Source of the DNA: Pseudomonas viridiflava
GTDB lineage: Bacteria; Pseudomonadota; Gammaproteobacteria; Pseudomonadales; Pseudomonadaceae
Direction: 5' to 3'
Length of the DNA stretch: 64,000 nt
NCBI RefSeq assembly: GCF_900583165.1
Contig: NZ_UTKY01000071.1
Coordinates: 52,003-116,002, forward strand
Below, piece by piece: positions 27,683-37,105 of this stretch (position 1 is the stretch's first letter; every line of letters starts with the position of its first letter). The notes under the pieces are model-generated. The model was not told the DNA's origin and made no database searches. It saw only the letters and a program-made list of their open reading frames with translations. Made by a program: the position numbers and the translations under genes.

Positions 27683-27898
27683 TTATTTATCTAAAAACTC
27701 AAAAACATCATTTGCATAAAATCCATTCTCGGAAAGGATTATATCCACTTCTGACTGAGTCATAGCTCCAGGCAGCTGCAGTTGCCGAAGCGCTGTTAAC
27801 AGTGGCTTTGAATGCACTTTAAAGTCATCGCCCCTGGAGCCTGCCAAACTCTTATTTTGGAAATTAAGGATTTCGTAGTTGGGGATCGTTATATTCAT
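27683..27898 (-). CDS. Small hypothetical protein, 71 residues
   Basis: I do not recognise this gene. The ATG at 27898 has a GGGGTAGG ribosome-like site 4-5 nt upstream. The product is soluble, mildly acidic and looks protein-like: MNITIPNYEILNFQNK at the start, then LLTALRQLQLPGAMTQSEVDIILSENGF as a possible two-helix unit. Such small AT-rich genes are often immunity or accessory proteins of toxin systems, but no toxin gene is nearby. Confidence 0.4.
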   Translation of the reverse strand: MNITIPNYEILNFQNKSLAGSRGDDFKVHSKPLLTALRQLQLPGAMTQSEVDIILSENGFYANDVFEFLDK

Positions 27899-27923
27899 TC
27901 GCCTACCCCTACAGAGGTTTCCG

Positions 27924-28085
27924 GTGACTGATCTCAAGCGTATTGAGGGTTACTGGAAACCTATACCTACGCAAAAAAATCTACAAATCAATCACCCATT
28001 AACTGTAGGAAATCAACTACTAGTACCTAGGACATTTCTTGCAGAGAAACCAGATATTCAGTTATTGCTCTTAAAGCGATCCTAA
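27924..28085 (+). CDS. Possible small ORF, 53 residues
   Basis: A GTG-started ORF with AGAGG 7 nt upstream, divergent from the 71-residue gene. The product begins MTDLKRIEGYWKPIPTQ and ends in a Leu-rich KPDIQLLLLKRS. It has no recognised family and overlaps the tail of the minus-strand ORF 28027-28236, so at most one of those two is likely to be real. Confidence 0.2.
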   Translation: MTDLKRIEGYWKPIPTQKNLQINHPLTVGNQLLVPRTFLAEKPDIQLLLLKRS

Positions 28086-28236
28086 AGTCCGAATAAGAAC
28101 ATATGCAATACGCGCTAAAGAAATTAATGACTTGCGTAGCAGCGTCCGACATAAATAGACGCCCTTGAATAAAATAAAAGTGCACAAAATCTCGAATTCT
28201 TAATTCACAACTCCATAAAAATACGACAAGCGGCAT
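28027..28236 (-). CDS. Possible small ORF, 69 residues
   Basis: An AT-rich ORF (ATG at 28236; a TTG at 28257 is the alternative) with an aromatic N-terminal half (MPLVVFLWSC, FVHFYFIQGRLF) and a helical end (FRIALRAITEYLVSLQEM). It is not recognised. It may be a fragment of a former gene. Confidence 0.22.
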   Translation of the reverse strand: MPLVVFLWSCELRIRDFVHFYFIQGRLFMSDAATQVINFFSAYCICSYSDFRIALRAITEYLVSLQEMS

Positions 28237-28338
28237 GCTTTTTAATTGATCCGACAACGAAGCTATCGGGGAGATATAGAGAATGGCGATGGCTTATGAG
28301 CAGACAGTTGACCTGGGGCTGGACACAAACCTTTTGCG

Positions 28339-29175
28339 TTAAAAAACCCTCCCCAGCAATTTGTTAACGGCTTTCAGCACCCTATCAGGCTTCTCCAGCA
28401 TCAGTTGGTGACCACAGGCATCCAACACTTCGAACTCGGCATTCGGTAATTGCCCGGCCAAGGCCTGGCCACCACTGGCAGGAGTGAGGCCATCGCTGTC
28501 GCCTGCCAACACGCTCACCGGCAACACCAAGGTGGGAATCTGTTCGGCATCCGGCCACTGGGCGTTCTTGGTCAGGGCCTTGAACATGTGCAGGCGGTTG
28601 CGTTCGGTGAGTCGTTCTTCATAGGCCACCAGCGCCGGGTCGGCCGAGGCGTGCCAGGCGCGCTCGCGAAAACCCTTGGCCAATACTGGGCGTATCCATT
28701 CCAGAAGCCAGGCAGGCAACGCCATCAACCCTCCGCTAACCACTGGCCGATGCAACTGGGTGCCCAGCAACAATGCGGCGTCGATGGTGACCACAGGCTT
28801 AGCCAGCAACGCGCTGAGGCTCAGGCCGGTGCCGAAGGAATGGGCGACGATCAGGTTTCGTGAACCGGCGTAGCGTTGCAGGATCGCCAGGTAGTCCGCC
28901 ACCAGCTCGGGCCAGGCGTAGGCTTGATCATCACGCGGGCGGGCGCTGTCGCCATGCCCCAGCAGGTCCCACGCCACCAGGCTGTAGCCTTGGGCTTTAA
29001 GGGCTTGCCACTGTGGGCGCCATTGGTCTTTGTTGCCGCCGGCGCCGTGGCAGAAAAACACCACGGTGTCGGGGTGGGTGGTGCCCACATGGTGGGCAAT
29101 GCTCAGGGTGCGGTGGGAGCGGATTTCCAAGGAATGGCCGCGCACGACTGGCAGATCTGTAAATTGGGCACTCAT
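28339..29175 (-). CDS. Alpha/beta hydrolase
   Basis: A 278-residue alpha/beta-fold hydrolase. The oxyanion motif is FFCHGAGGNKDQW, the nucleophile serine is in AHSFGTG, and the catalytic His in DACGHQLMLEKPD near the C-terminus. The ATG at 29175 has a GAGGA site upstream. It lies 31 nt behind the ABC ATPase gene in the same direction, so it is probably the last gene of the peptide-type importer operon and acts on the imported compound (an ester, amide or lactone). No signal peptide is visible, so it is cytoplasmic. Confidence 0.85.
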   Translation of the reverse strand: MSAQFTDLPVVRGHSLEIRSHRTLSIAHHVGTTHPDTVVFFCHGAGGNKDQWRPQWQALKAQGYSLVAWDLLGHGDSARPRDDQAYAWPELVADYLAILQRYAGSRNLIVAHSFGTGLSLSALLAKPVVTIDAALLLGTQLHRPVVSGGLMALPAWLLEWIRPVLAKGFRERAWHASADPALVAYEERLTERNRLHMFKALTKNAQWPDAEQIPTLVLPVSVLAGDSDGLTPASGGQALAGQLPNAEFEVLDACGHQLMLEKPDRVLKAVNKLLGRVF

Positions 29176-29206
29176 AAACACCACATTCCTCAATCAATAA
29201 ACTCGG

Positions 29207-30817
29207 TTAAGAGATCACTTGCGCCTCTGCAAGAGGCGCCGTCGGCACGCATTGCAACAGCGTCCGGGTGTAGGGATGCCGGGCATCTGCAAACAACCCC
29301 GCCGTCGCCCCCTGCTCCACCACCCGCCCGTTCTGCATCACCGCAATGCGGTCACACAAGCGCGCCGCGACCCGTAGGTCGTGGGTGATGAACACGATGC
29401 TCAGCTTCAGGCGCCGTTGCAGCGACTCCAGCAATTCCAGGATCTGCACCTGAATCAACGCATCCAACGCCGAGACACACTCATCGGCGATCAAAACCTT
29501 GGGTTCCACCGCCAACGCGCGGGCGATGCCGATGCGTTGGCGCTGGCCGCCGGAAAACTCGTGGGGGTAGCGCTCGAACGCGGTGGCCGGCAGGCCCACC
29601 AGGCTCAGCAGGTCTCGCGCACGCCGCTCAGCCTCAGCCTTGGTACAGCCCTGCACCAACGGCCCGGTCATGATGATGCGGCCCACGGTCTGGCGTGGGT
29701 TGAGCGAGGCGAACGGGTCCTGGAAGATCATCTGCACATCGCTGCGCAACGGCCGCAGACGCGTTTCTGACAGCCCCGCCACGTCCTGGCCGAGCCATTG
29801 AACCTGGCCGCTGTCGGCACGCAACAAGCGCACCAGGCAGCGCCCCAGGGTGGATTTGCCGGAGCCCGACTCACCGACGATCCCCAGGGTTTCGCCTTCG
29901 CGCAGCTCCAGTTGCACCGCGTCCAGCGCCTGGGTGCTGCGCTTGCCCCACCAGCCGCTACGGCTGCGGAACACCTTGCCCAATTGCGCCGCCTTGAGCA
30001 CCACCGGCCCCGCGACCACACCACGAGGCGCCAAGGGTTCGGCAGACACCGCCGCGAGCAATTGTAGGGTGTACGCCGCCTTGGGCTCGCGCAGTACCTG
30101 GTGGGCGCTGCCTTGCTCCACCAACACACCTTTTTCCAGCACCAGCACACGGTCGGCAATCGCCTCGACCACGGCAAAGTCATGGGTGATAAACAACAAC
30201 GCCATGCCTTTGTCCTGCTGGATTTTGCGCAGCAAATCGAGGATCTGCGCCTGGGTGGTCACATCCAGCGCCGAGGTGGGTTCATCGGCAATCAGCAATG
30301 CGGGATCGAACGCCAACGCCATGGCGATCACCACGCGCTGGCGCTGCCCGCCCGACAGTTCAAAGGGATAGGCCAGGCGCAAACGTTCAGGGTCCGGCAG
30401 GCCGACATAGCCGAGCAATTCCACGACACGCCGGCGGCGTTCCTGGGAGGCTTTCACCCCGTGGGCGCGCAGCGTTTCGTTGATCTGCTCGCCCACACGC
30501 AGCAGCGGGTTCAGCGCACTCATGGGCTCCTGGAACACCATGCTGATAGCGCGCCCGCGCAGTTGGCGCATGGCGGCTTCGCTGCGGCTGGCCAGGTCTT
30601 CATCACGAAATACCAGACGCCCGCTCTGCACCGTCAACGGCGCCGGCAATTGGCGCAGCAACGCCTTGGCCAGCATCGACTTGCCGGAGCCAGACTCGCC
30701 CACCACACATAAACATTCACCGCTGCGCAGCTGCAGCGACAGGTCATACAGCGCATGACTGCGGTCTGCCCCCGCCGGCAAGGCGATACGCAGATGCTCG
30801 ACACTCAATAACGTCAT
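29207..30817 (-). CDS. Fused dipeptide/oligopeptide-type ABC ATPase (DppD-DppF like)
   Basis: A 536-residue protein with two complete ATPase domains, each with Walker A GESGSGKS (near residues 37 and 315), signature LSGGQRQRV or FSGGQRQRI, and Walker B ([24 protein letters not shown]). The second Walker B has Cys in place of the usual Pro after Glu, a substitution seen in other DppF-like domains. Fusion of the two ATPases is as in YejF and GsiA. It drives the permeases encoded just upstream, whose frame it overlaps by 4 nt. Confidence 0.9.
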   Translation of the reverse strand: MTLLSVEHLRIALPAGADRSHALYDLSLQLRSGECLCVVGESGSGKSMLAKALLRQLPAPLTVQSGRLVFRDEDLASRSEAAMRQLRGRAISMVFQEPMSALNPLLRVGEQINETLRAHGVKASQERRRRVVELLGYVGLPDPERLRLAYPFELSGGQRQRVVIAMALAFDPALLIADEPTSALDVTTQAQILDLLRKIQQDKGMALLFITHDFAVVEAIADRVLVLEKGVLVEQGSAHQVLREPKAAYTLQLLAAVSAEPLAPRGVVAGPVVLKAAQLGKVFRSRSGWWGKRSTQALDAVQLELREGETLGIVGESGSGKSTLGRCLVRLLRADSGQVQWLGQDVAGLSETRLRPLRSDVQMIFQDPFASLNPRQTVGRIIMTGPLVQGCTKAEAERRARDLLSLVGLPATAFERYPHEFSGGQRQRIGIARALAVEPKVLIADECVSALDALIQVQILELLESLQRRLKLSIVFITHDLRVAARLCDRIAVMQNGRVVEQGATAGLFADARHPYTRTLLQCVPTAPLAEAQVIS

Positions 30818-31641
30818 CGCGACCTCCCCGGTTCAAACGCCACGCGCAGGCCTTCGCCCACCCGGTTCACCGCCAGCACGCACAGCACAATCGCCAGGCC
30901 CGGCAGAAAACTCATCCACCAGGCATCGCGCAGCAGGCCACGGGAGGCATTGATCATGTAACCCCAGCTCATCGCTTCGGGGTCGCTCAAGCCGAGGAAG
31001 GCCAACGCCGCTTCGGTGAGGATCGCGGTGGCCATTACGAAGGTCATGGTCACCAGCAACGGTGCCAATGCATTCGGCAGGATCTGTTGGGTGATGATCC
31101 CCCACGGTGACTGCCCCAGCACCCGTGCCGCTTGCACAAACTCGCGCTGGCGCAGGGTGAGGAACTCACTGCGCACCAGACGCGCCACACCCGGCCAGGC
31201 TACCAGGGAAATTGCCAACACAATGGACCCCAGGGACGGCTCCAGCACCGCCACCAGGATCACCGCCAGCACCAGTTGCGGAATGATCTGGAAGAACTCG
31301 GCGATGCGCATCAGCACACCATCGAGCCAGCCGCCGAAGTACCCGGCGATGGCGCCAACCAGCAGCCCCACCAGCAACGTCGACAGGCTCGACAGTACGC
31401 CCACCGCCAGGGACACGCGTGCACCGTAAAGCAGGCCGCTGCCGAGGTCACGGCCGAGCAAATCGCTGCCCAGCCAGTGGGCCGCATCCTGAAACGGCGC
31501 CAGCATGGGCTTTGTGTTCATTTCCCATGGCGAACTGTCGGTCAGCCATGGGGCGGTCAGCGCCAGCAGCGCCAAAAGCAGCAAAAAGACAGCGCCCACC
31601 AACGCTGAAGGCTGGCGGATAAAACGTTTGAGTACCGCCAT
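30814..31641 (-). CDS. ABC importer permease, DppC type
   Basis: A 275-residue permease with an N-terminal OppC-type helix (SALVGAVFLLLLALLAL), a long loop and five further helices. The FQIIPQLVLAVILVAVL and VRSEFLTLRQREFVQAARVLG segments belong to the OppC/DppC family; the latter is the ATPase-contact loop. Its start shares one base with the upstream permease stop (TGATG) and its stop overlaps the ATPase start (ATGA). Confidence 0.9.
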   Translation of the reverse strand: MAVLKRFIRQPSALVGAVFLLLLALLALTAPWLTDSSPWEMNTKPMLAPFQDAAHWLGSDLLGRDLGSGLLYGARVSLAVGVLSSLSTLLVGLLVGAIAGYFGGWLDGVLMRIAEFFQIIPQLVLAVILVAVLEPSLGSIVLAISLVAWPGVARLVRSEFLTLRQREFVQAARVLGQSPWGIITQQILPNALAPLLVTMTFVMATAILTEAALAFLGLSDPEAMSWGYMINASRGLLRDAWWMSFLPGLAIVLCVLAVNRVGEGLRVAFEPGRSR

Positions 31642-32618
31642 CAGCCCTGCCCTCCGGCGCCGATGCGCGGGTCGAGAAAACGGCAGATCACATCGGTCAA
31701 CACGTTAAAGCCCACCACCAGTATCGAGATCACCAAAAAACCGCCCATCAAAACGCCGTAGTCACGTTGGGCGAGGGAGTCATACATCAAGCGTCCAATG
31801 CCGGGCCAGGAATACACCACTTCTACCAGCAAGGCGCCGCTGGCCAGTTGGCCCAGTTGCAAGCCGGCGAAGGTCAGCACCGGCAGCAGCGCATTGCGCA
31901 GCACATGCACATACAGAATCCGCCGTGGGTGCAGGCCCTTGGCATGGGCGGTGCGCACGTATTCCTGGCCGAGGGCGTCAAGTACGGCGGCGCGGGTGAG
32001 GTGGATATACAGGGCCAGGAACAACACGCTGAGAGACAGGCACGGCAACAGCAAATGCTGCAGGCGATCCAACAGCGAGAAATCCCGGCCGACGGTTTCC
32101 ATACCAAAGGCCGGCAGCCAATCCAGGCTCACCGAGAACAGCAAGATCATCAGCATTGCCAACCAGAACGGCGGCATCGCATACAGCAGCAAGGCCCCGT
32201 GGGAGATCGCCCCGTCCAACCAATGGCGCTTCTGCCGAGCCTGCGCCGCCAGCACGCCAAGGGCCACGCCCAGCACCGACGACAGCACAAAGGCCGAGCC
32301 CATCAAGGCCAGCGTTGCCGGCAGACGTTCGCTGATCAACGCCCACACCGAGGTTTGGTTGCGATAGGAATAGCCCAAATCAAAGTGGGCGATATTGCCC
32401 AGGTAAATCAGTAACTGGTGCAGCAGAGGTTTATCCAGGCCCATGGTCTGGCGCAGTTGCTCGATAAACTGCACATCGTCCACCCCCGCCTCACCCGCCA
32501 GCAACAGCGCCGGGTCACCCGGCGCCAAGCGGATCAGCAGGAAGCCCAACACCAACACCGCGAACACCATCAACAGCGCCTTGAACAGGCGCCCGCCGAG
32601 ATACACCACGGCGTTCAT
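31641..32618 (-). CDS. ABC importer permease, DppB type
   Basis: A 325-residue permease with the standard DppB opening (LVLGFLLIRLAPGDPALLL), six membrane helices and the ATPase-contact segment GQEYVRTAHAKGLHPRRIL. It overlaps the binding-protein gene by 4 nt and pairs with the DppC-type permease to form the peptide channel. Confidence 0.9.
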   Translation of the reverse strand: MNAVVYLGGRLFKALLMVFAVLVLGFLLIRLAPGDPALLLAGEAGVDDVQFIEQLRQTMGLDKPLLHQLLIYLGNIAHFDLGYSYRNQTSVWALISERLPATLALMGSAFVLSSVLGVALGVLAAQARQKRHWLDGAISHGALLLYAMPPFWLAMLMILLFSVSLDWLPAFGMETVGRDFSLLDRLQHLLLPCLSLSVLFLALYIHLTRAAVLDALGQEYVRTAHAKGLHPRRILYVHVLRNALLPVLTFAGLQLGQLASGALLVEVVYSWPGIGRLMYDSLAQRDYGVLMGGFLVISILVVGFNVLTDVICRFLDPRIGAGGQG

Positions 32619-34198
32619 GGCGCGGGGGCGTCGAGGTAGACGCTTTCGTAGTCTTCATTAAGGCTAGTGGCGGTTTGCAGCAGGTTTTTGACTTGCTTGT
32701 GAAACAGCGTCGGGTAGCGCATCTCGAAGATCGGCGCGATAGGCAAGTCGTTGTTCAACACGTTTTCCAACTGGCTATAGAGACGGGTGCGCTCGGGGCC
32801 TTCCGGGGTATCGGCGACTTTGGCCCACAAGGCGTCGGCCTGCGGGCTGTTGTAGCCGCTGACATTGGCAAACGGCGAGGTCTTGAGGATGTAATCGGAG
32901 CGGAACAGGTAGGCGCTGGTCAGGTAAGGGTCGCCGACCTGGAAGATAAAGTTGTAGGTCAGGTCAAAGTCCCAATCACTCACGCGCTGAAACCAAGTCG
33001 CCGAGTCGGACGTCACCACCTGCACCTTGAAGCCCAACGGTTGCAGCGACTGCTTGGTGTACTCGGCCAGACGTTCCCAGGCACCGCCCTTCTCGCCATT
33101 GAGCAGGCGGATACGCACCGCGCCTACGTCCACACCGGATTCGGCGATCAGCGCCTTAGCCTTTTTCACGTCGTAGGCGTATTGCGGCAACTGCGGGTCG
33201 TGGTATGGCGAGGTCGACACAAACGGCCCCTGGGCGACTTTGCCCGAGCCAAAGAAAATGTTGTCGACAATGAACGGGCGGTTCAGCGCATACAGGATCG
33301 CTTGGCGTACCTTGGGGTTGTTCAGCGGCGGCTTGCGCGTGTTGATTTGCAGGAACGCCAGGCCCGAGTACAGCTCCCAGCCCTTCTCCGACGACTGCAC
33401 ATCCGGCAGCGCAGTGAGGCGCTTGAGGTCGGAGTAATCGGCGTCGCCGCTGCGCAGCACTTGCACGTCATTGCGCTCGAAGGCGGCGGCGCGGGAGGAG
33501 CCATCGGGGATCACGTGGAAGATGATGCTGTCGAGGTGCGGCAGGCCTTTTTTCCAGTAGTTGGGGTTTTTGGCCAGCTTGATATAGGCGCCGCGTTTCC
33601 ACTCCACGAACACAAATGGCCCGGTGCCGACTGGCTTGAGGTTGTAGGGGTTGTTGCGAAAATCGGTGTTTTCGTAGAGGTGCTTGGGCACCACCGGGCG
33701 CAGGCCGCTGCCCAACGCCGAGAGCAAGGGCGCGAAGGGTTTCTTCAGCTTGAACACCACGTGCTGCGGGTCGTTGGCGGTGATGCTGTCGACGTACTCG
33801 GTGATGACGCCGCCCAGGCGCTTGTCGACTTCGGGGTAGAAGGTCTGGAAGCTGAACACCACGTCATCGGCGGTGAAGGCCGGGCCGTCGTGCCAGTGCA
33901 CGTTGTCTTGCAACTCGAAGGTGTAGGTGAGGCCGTCCGGCGAAATCGTCCAGGCCTTGGCCAATACCGGCTTGGGTTTGAGGTCGGTGTCGAAGGTCAA
34001 CAGGCCTTGCAGCACCTTGCCGCTCACGTATTGGGTAGACACATGGCTGACCACCCCGTGCATCAGCGACGGCGGCTCGGGTTGGGCCACCAGGTTCAAT
34101 ACCCCGCCCTCCTGGGCCTGCGCCAGGGCCTGGCCGGCCAGCAACGCGGTGCACAGGCCAACGGATGACAGGGCACGGCGGAAAGAGAATGGGCGCAT
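32615..34198 (-). CDS. Periplasmic solute-binding protein, family 5 (peptide/opine type)
   Basis: A 527-residue exported binding protein, first gene of a five-gene operon. The ATG at 34198 has GAGGAG upstream and opens a signal peptide ending GQALAQAQ. Family 5 landmarks are PKPVLAKAWTISPDGLTYTF, NVHWHDGPAFTADDVVFSF, YNLKPVGTGPFVF and NNPKVRQAILYALNR. Members bind peptides, opines, nickel chelates or other compounds, so the ligand is open. The nearby aminopeptidase, TonB receptor and monooxygenases suggest a peptide-like or sulfur-containing nutrient. Confidence 0.88.
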   Translation of the reverse strand: MRPFSFRRALSSVGLCTALLAGQALAQAQEGGVLNLVAQPEPPSLMHGVVSHVSTQYVSGKVLQGLLTFDTDLKPKPVLAKAWTISPDGLTYTFELQDNVHWHDGPAFTADDVVFSFQTFYPEVDKRLGGVITEYVDSITANDPQHVVFKLKKPFAPLLSALGSGLRPVVPKHLYENTDFRNNPYNLKPVGTGPFVFVEWKRGAYIKLAKNPNYWKKGLPHLDSIIFHVIPDGSSRAAAFERNDVQVLRSGDADYSDLKRLTALPDVQSSEKGWELYSGLAFLQINTRKPPLNNPKVRQAILYALNRPFIVDNIFFGSGKVAQGPFVSTSPYHDPQLPQYAYDVKKAKALIAESGVDVGAVRIRLLNGEKGGAWERLAEYTKQSLQPLGFKVQVVTSDSATWFQRVSDWDFDLTYNFIFQVGDPYLTSAYLFRSDYILKTSPFANVSGYNSPQADALWAKVADTPEGPERTRLYSQLENVLNNDLPIAPIFEMRYPTLFHKQVKNLLQTATSLNEDYESVYLDAPAP

Positions 34199-34354
34199 GA
34201 GGGCTCCTCGAATAAAAAAGTTCTGCGAGGGATTTTGCAAGGGCTGTGCCATGGGGGTTTGGGCCAGAGCTTGCTGCAATCAGCGATGATCGAGGTGATG
34301 AAAAATCCACAGTGATGCGCGCGAGTGTGCAAAAAGCAGCAGCAAAGCCATTCC

Positions 34355-34482
34355 AATGTAGGAGGGGCTTGCTGTGGTGAGCGGGCTTGCCCCGCGCTGG
34401 GCTGCGAAGCAGCCCCATTGTATGTGCGGCGCACCCGTCGGGGGACAAGCCCCCTCACCACAGCAAGCCCCCTCCCCCATGG
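34355..34482. repeat. Composite REP region between divergent genes
   Basis: The 350-nt gap between the binding-protein and TPR genes holds a mosaic of hairpins. It has a damaged REP (TAGGAGGGGCTTGCTGTGG), a second hairpin family (GAGCGGGCTTGCCCCGC, then GGGCTGCGAAGCAGCCC) and a terminal inverted REP (CAGCAAGCCCCCTCCC). The nested arms suggest one repeat inserted into another. Confidence 0.65.
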
Positions 34483-34551
34483 GTTTGCCGGTGTTCAAGT
34501 GGCACAGGGTTTGCCCTGTCATCCCCATCTGACCCCACGAGCCTCTTCACC

Positions 34552-35898
34552 ATGTCACTGGATTACCTGGGCAACCCCATCGACACCCTCAACCCTTCCA
34601 CCCGCCAGGGCCTGGACGATTTCATCGGCGGCTTCCTCGGCTATCAGCCCCGCGCCGAGGGCATCCTCGCCGCCGCCGATGCTGACCCCGACTCGGCCCT
34701 GGCGAATGCCTTCGCCGGCTTGCTGCTGATGTTTATCGAGTCCCCCGAAGGCCCGGTCCTGGCCGAGCAATACCTTCAGCGCGCCACTGCCGTAAACAGC
34801 GACCACCCCCGCGCCCGGCTTTACCTGAGCGCGTTGCACGCCTGGGTCAACGACGACCTCGACCAGGTGCTGCACCTGAGCGAACACCTGCTCGGCCACT
34901 ACCCCCGCGACCTGTTCGCCGCCAAGCTCAACCACTACCTGGAATTCAACCGGGGCAACTGGCCGGCGTTGCTGCGTATTGGCCTCAAGGCCACGGCCGG
35001 CGCGCCCGACATCGCCCACAGCCACGGCCTGCTGGCCTTCGCCTACGAGCAATGCCACCTGCTCGAAGAAGCCGAAGCCAGTGCGCGCGAAGCCCTGCGC
35101 CTGCAACCGTCCGAACCCTGGGCGCAACATGCACTGGCCCATGTCATGCTGACCGAAGGCCGCATTGAAGAAGGCACTGAGTTTCTGGAAAGCGTGGCCC
35201 ATCACTGGGCCGGTTTGAACTCGTTCATGTACACCCACAACTGGTGGCACCTTGCGCTGTTTTACCTCGCGCGGGGTGAGGACCAACGGGTGCTGGAGAT
35301 CTACGACCAGCACGTGTGGGGCATCCTGCCAGAGTACTCCCAGGACCAGGTGGGGGCGGTTTCGTTGCTCGCCCGGTTGGAACTGGCCGGTATCGACGTG
35401 GGTGAGCGTTGGCAGGCGCTGGCGCCCTACCTGCAACGGCGGGTCGGCGATACGGTGCAGCCGTTTCTCAGCGTGCAGTACCTGTACGGCCTAGCGCGAG
35501 CCGGCAAGCCGGAGGCGGATGGGCTGTTGGCCGCGTTGCACACCCATAGCCTTGAGGCCCGCCCGGTGTGGGGAGAGGTGACCCTGCCGTTGGCGAAAGG
35601 CGTGTTGGCCCATGCCCGAGGAGAATGGCAGCAGGCGCTCGAACACCTGACAATCGCCCTGCCCCGCTTGAATGAAATCGGCGGCAGCCACGCCCAGCGT
35701 GATCTGTTTGCCCAGGTGGAGTTGGATGCACGGTTGAAAGCGGGAGATTGGTTTGGTGCCCAGCAAACACTGGAGTTGCGGCGCCGCTATGACGGGTGGG
35801 ATGTGCCGACCAATCGGAGTTTGGTGCGGGTGTATGAGGCGCTGGGGTTGCCGGAGCAGGCAGCAAAAGCCCAAGCCCGCTTATCGCGCTTTACCTGA
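34552..35898 (+). CDS. Tetratricopeptide-repeat protein
   Basis: A 448-residue soluble protein built of helix pairs with TPR-like spacing; clear examples are ALANAFAGLLLMF, HGLLAFAYEQCHLLEEAEA and PWAQHALAHVMLTEGRIEEG. It begins MSLDYLGNPIDTLN; the ATG at 34552 fits, since the upstream in-frame sequence is REP-derived. No signal peptide or enzyme motif is visible. TPR proteins are scaffolds; similar genes occur near uptake or catabolic clusters, but a specific job cannot be assigned. Confidence 0.75.
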   Translation: MSLDYLGNPIDTLNPSTRQGLDDFIGGFLGYQPRAEGILAAADADPDSALANAFAGLLLMFIESPEGPVLAEQYLQRATAVNSDHPRARLYLSALHAWVNDDLDQVLHLSEHLLGHYPRDLFAAKLNHYLEFNRGNWPALLRIGLKATAGAPDIAHSHGLLAFAYEQCHLLEEAEASAREALRLQPSEPWAQHALAHVMLTEGRIEEGTEFLESVAHHWAGLNSFMYTHNWWHLALFYLARGEDQRVLEIYDQHVWGILPEYSQDQVGAVSLLARLELAGIDVGERWQALAPYLQRRVGDTVQPFLSVQYLYGLARAGKPEADGLLAALHTHSLEARPVWGEVTLPLAKGVLAHARGEWQQALEHLTIALPRLNEIGGSHAQRDLFAQVELDARLKAGDWFGAQQTLELRRRYDGWDVPTNRSLVRVYEALGLPEQAAKAQARLSRFT

Positions 35899-35913
35899 AG
35901 AATCGAGATCCAA

Positions 35914-36019
35914 ATGTGGGAGGGGGCTTGCCCCCGATAGCGGTGGGACAGTGACAGATAAAGTGACTGACACACCGCTATCGGAAGCAAGTCAAATCGT
36001 CGCACCGCCCCTCCCACAT
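35914..36019. repeat. REPIN with an insertion in one arm
   Basis: The left REP (GTGGGAGGGGGCTTGCCCCC) is intact. In the right REP the sequence after ATCGGAAGCAAG is interrupted by about 16 nt (TCAAATCGTCGCACCG) before CCCCTCCCACAT resumes. It lies between the convergent TPR and aminopeptidase genes. Confidence 0.75.
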
Positions 36020-36021
36020 GT

Positions 36022-37014
36022 TTAACCCCGTGCAGCAAATACCCCCCGCGCAATCGCACGCGCCACACAATCAGCCGCCGCCGCGCCAATCCTGCCAATC
36101 TCCACCTGCCTGCGCGGCCCGTCCGTTAACTCCACTGCCGCCGACGCCAACGCAAACACCGTGTCCCCATCAAACGGCAAATGTGCCGGCCTTACCGCCC
36201 GAGCGATCCCATCCTGGGCCATGATCGCCACACGCTTGCACTCCGCCACAGTCAGCCGTGCGGTACTGGCAACCACGACCAATGTGGTATTCGCCCCCGC
36301 CTGCAGGCGGCCCATCGAGTCCAAGCGCGATAGCTCGGGCATCGGGTCGCTGCAATCCATTTCGGTGTGCGGGCGCTGGCCGCCAAACTCCCCCGCCACT
36401 TCCCAAGGCCAGGCCCAGAAAGTTTTACCGTCGGGCATATACACCGAGCCGATGGGGTTGGCGACCACCAGCGCAGCGACGATCAGGCCGTCGCCCAGGT
36501 CGAGGGAAGCTGTACCCAACCCGCCTTTCAACACCCCGGCCATGGCACCTCGGCCGGCGCCTACCGAGCCCAGCTCAAAGTGTTCGCCGGCATTGGTCAG
36601 CGCTTCAAAGCCCAGGCGTCGATAGGGCGGCTCCAGGCCCCAGTCTTTATCACCACCGTTGGCCAAGTCGTGCAACACGGCCGCAGGCACGATGGGGATC
36701 GCCGGCGCGCCCGGTTTGAGGTGCAGGCCCACATGGTCCTGGGACAGTTTGGCTGCCACGGCATCCGCTGCGCCCAGGCCGAACACCGAGCCGCCGGCGA
36801 AGACCAGGGCGTGGAGTTGGCCGACCATGTTTTCCGGTTCGAGGGCAGCGGTTTCGCGCCCGCCGGGGCCGCCGCCGCGGATGTCGATGCTGGCGGTCCA
36901 GAAACCATCAGGGCGGATCACCGTGACGCCGGTGTCGACGTGCAGGTCCGTGGCGTGGCCGACCGTAAGGCCTGGAATATCGGTGAGGGCGTTGCGCGGG
37001 CCGGGTCTAGGCAT
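36022..37014 (-). CDS. P1-family (DmpA-like) aminopeptidase
   Basis: A 330-residue self-processing N-terminal-nucleophile hydrolase of the DmpA/BapF type (peptidase family S58). The N-terminus NALTDIPGLTVGHATD is diagnostic. The predicted self-cleavage site is N242-T243 in AGANTTLVVVAS, giving a small chain that starts with the Thr nucleophile. Other conserved stretches are GGRETAALEPENMVGQLHAL cut at the GGxRE core, GGSVFGLGAADAV and NPIGSVY. Relatives remove N-terminal D- or L-residues or beta-amino acids from peptides. It could process what the nearby importer brings in. Confidence 0.88.
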   Translation of the reverse strand: MPRPGPRNALTDIPGLTVGHATDLHVDTGVTVIRPDGFWTASIDIRGGGPGGRETAALEPENMVGQLHALVFAGGSVFGLGAADAVAAKLSQDHVGLHLKPGAPAIPIVPAAVLHDLANGGDKDWGLEPPYRRLGFEALTNAGEHFELGSVGAGRGAMAGVLKGGLGTASLDLGDGLIVAALVVANPIGSVYMPDGKTFWAWPWEVAGEFGGQRPHTEMDCSDPMPELSRLDSMGRLQAGANTTLVVVASTARLTVAECKRVAIMAQDGIARAVRPAHLPFDGDTVFALASAAVELTDGPRRQVEIGRIGAAAADCVARAIARGVFAARG

Positions 37015-37105
37015 ACAGAAAAAGCTTCCTTGGGTTTAGGTATGGCGTGGGGTGAGCAAGGGATGTGCCAACAGCCCACGCCATACGAAAACGTACGCTC
37101 ATTTA

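Larger units (their letters stand above)
27584..28338. other. AT-rich patch with only small unknown ORFs
   Basis: About 750 nt of clearly more AT-rich sequence between two GC-rich genes. It contains three small possible ORFs listed separately and a 19-codon ORF at 28283-28342 behind a GGGGAGA ribosome-like site, which could also be the remnant of a longer gene. No integrase, transposase or tRNA was seen. The base composition suggests acquired DNA or decayed genes. Confidence 0.6.

Noticed and set aside
32675..34168. A 497-codon plus-strand ORF
   Set aside because: Antisense to the peptide-binding protein gene, which has a signal peptide and family 5 motifs.
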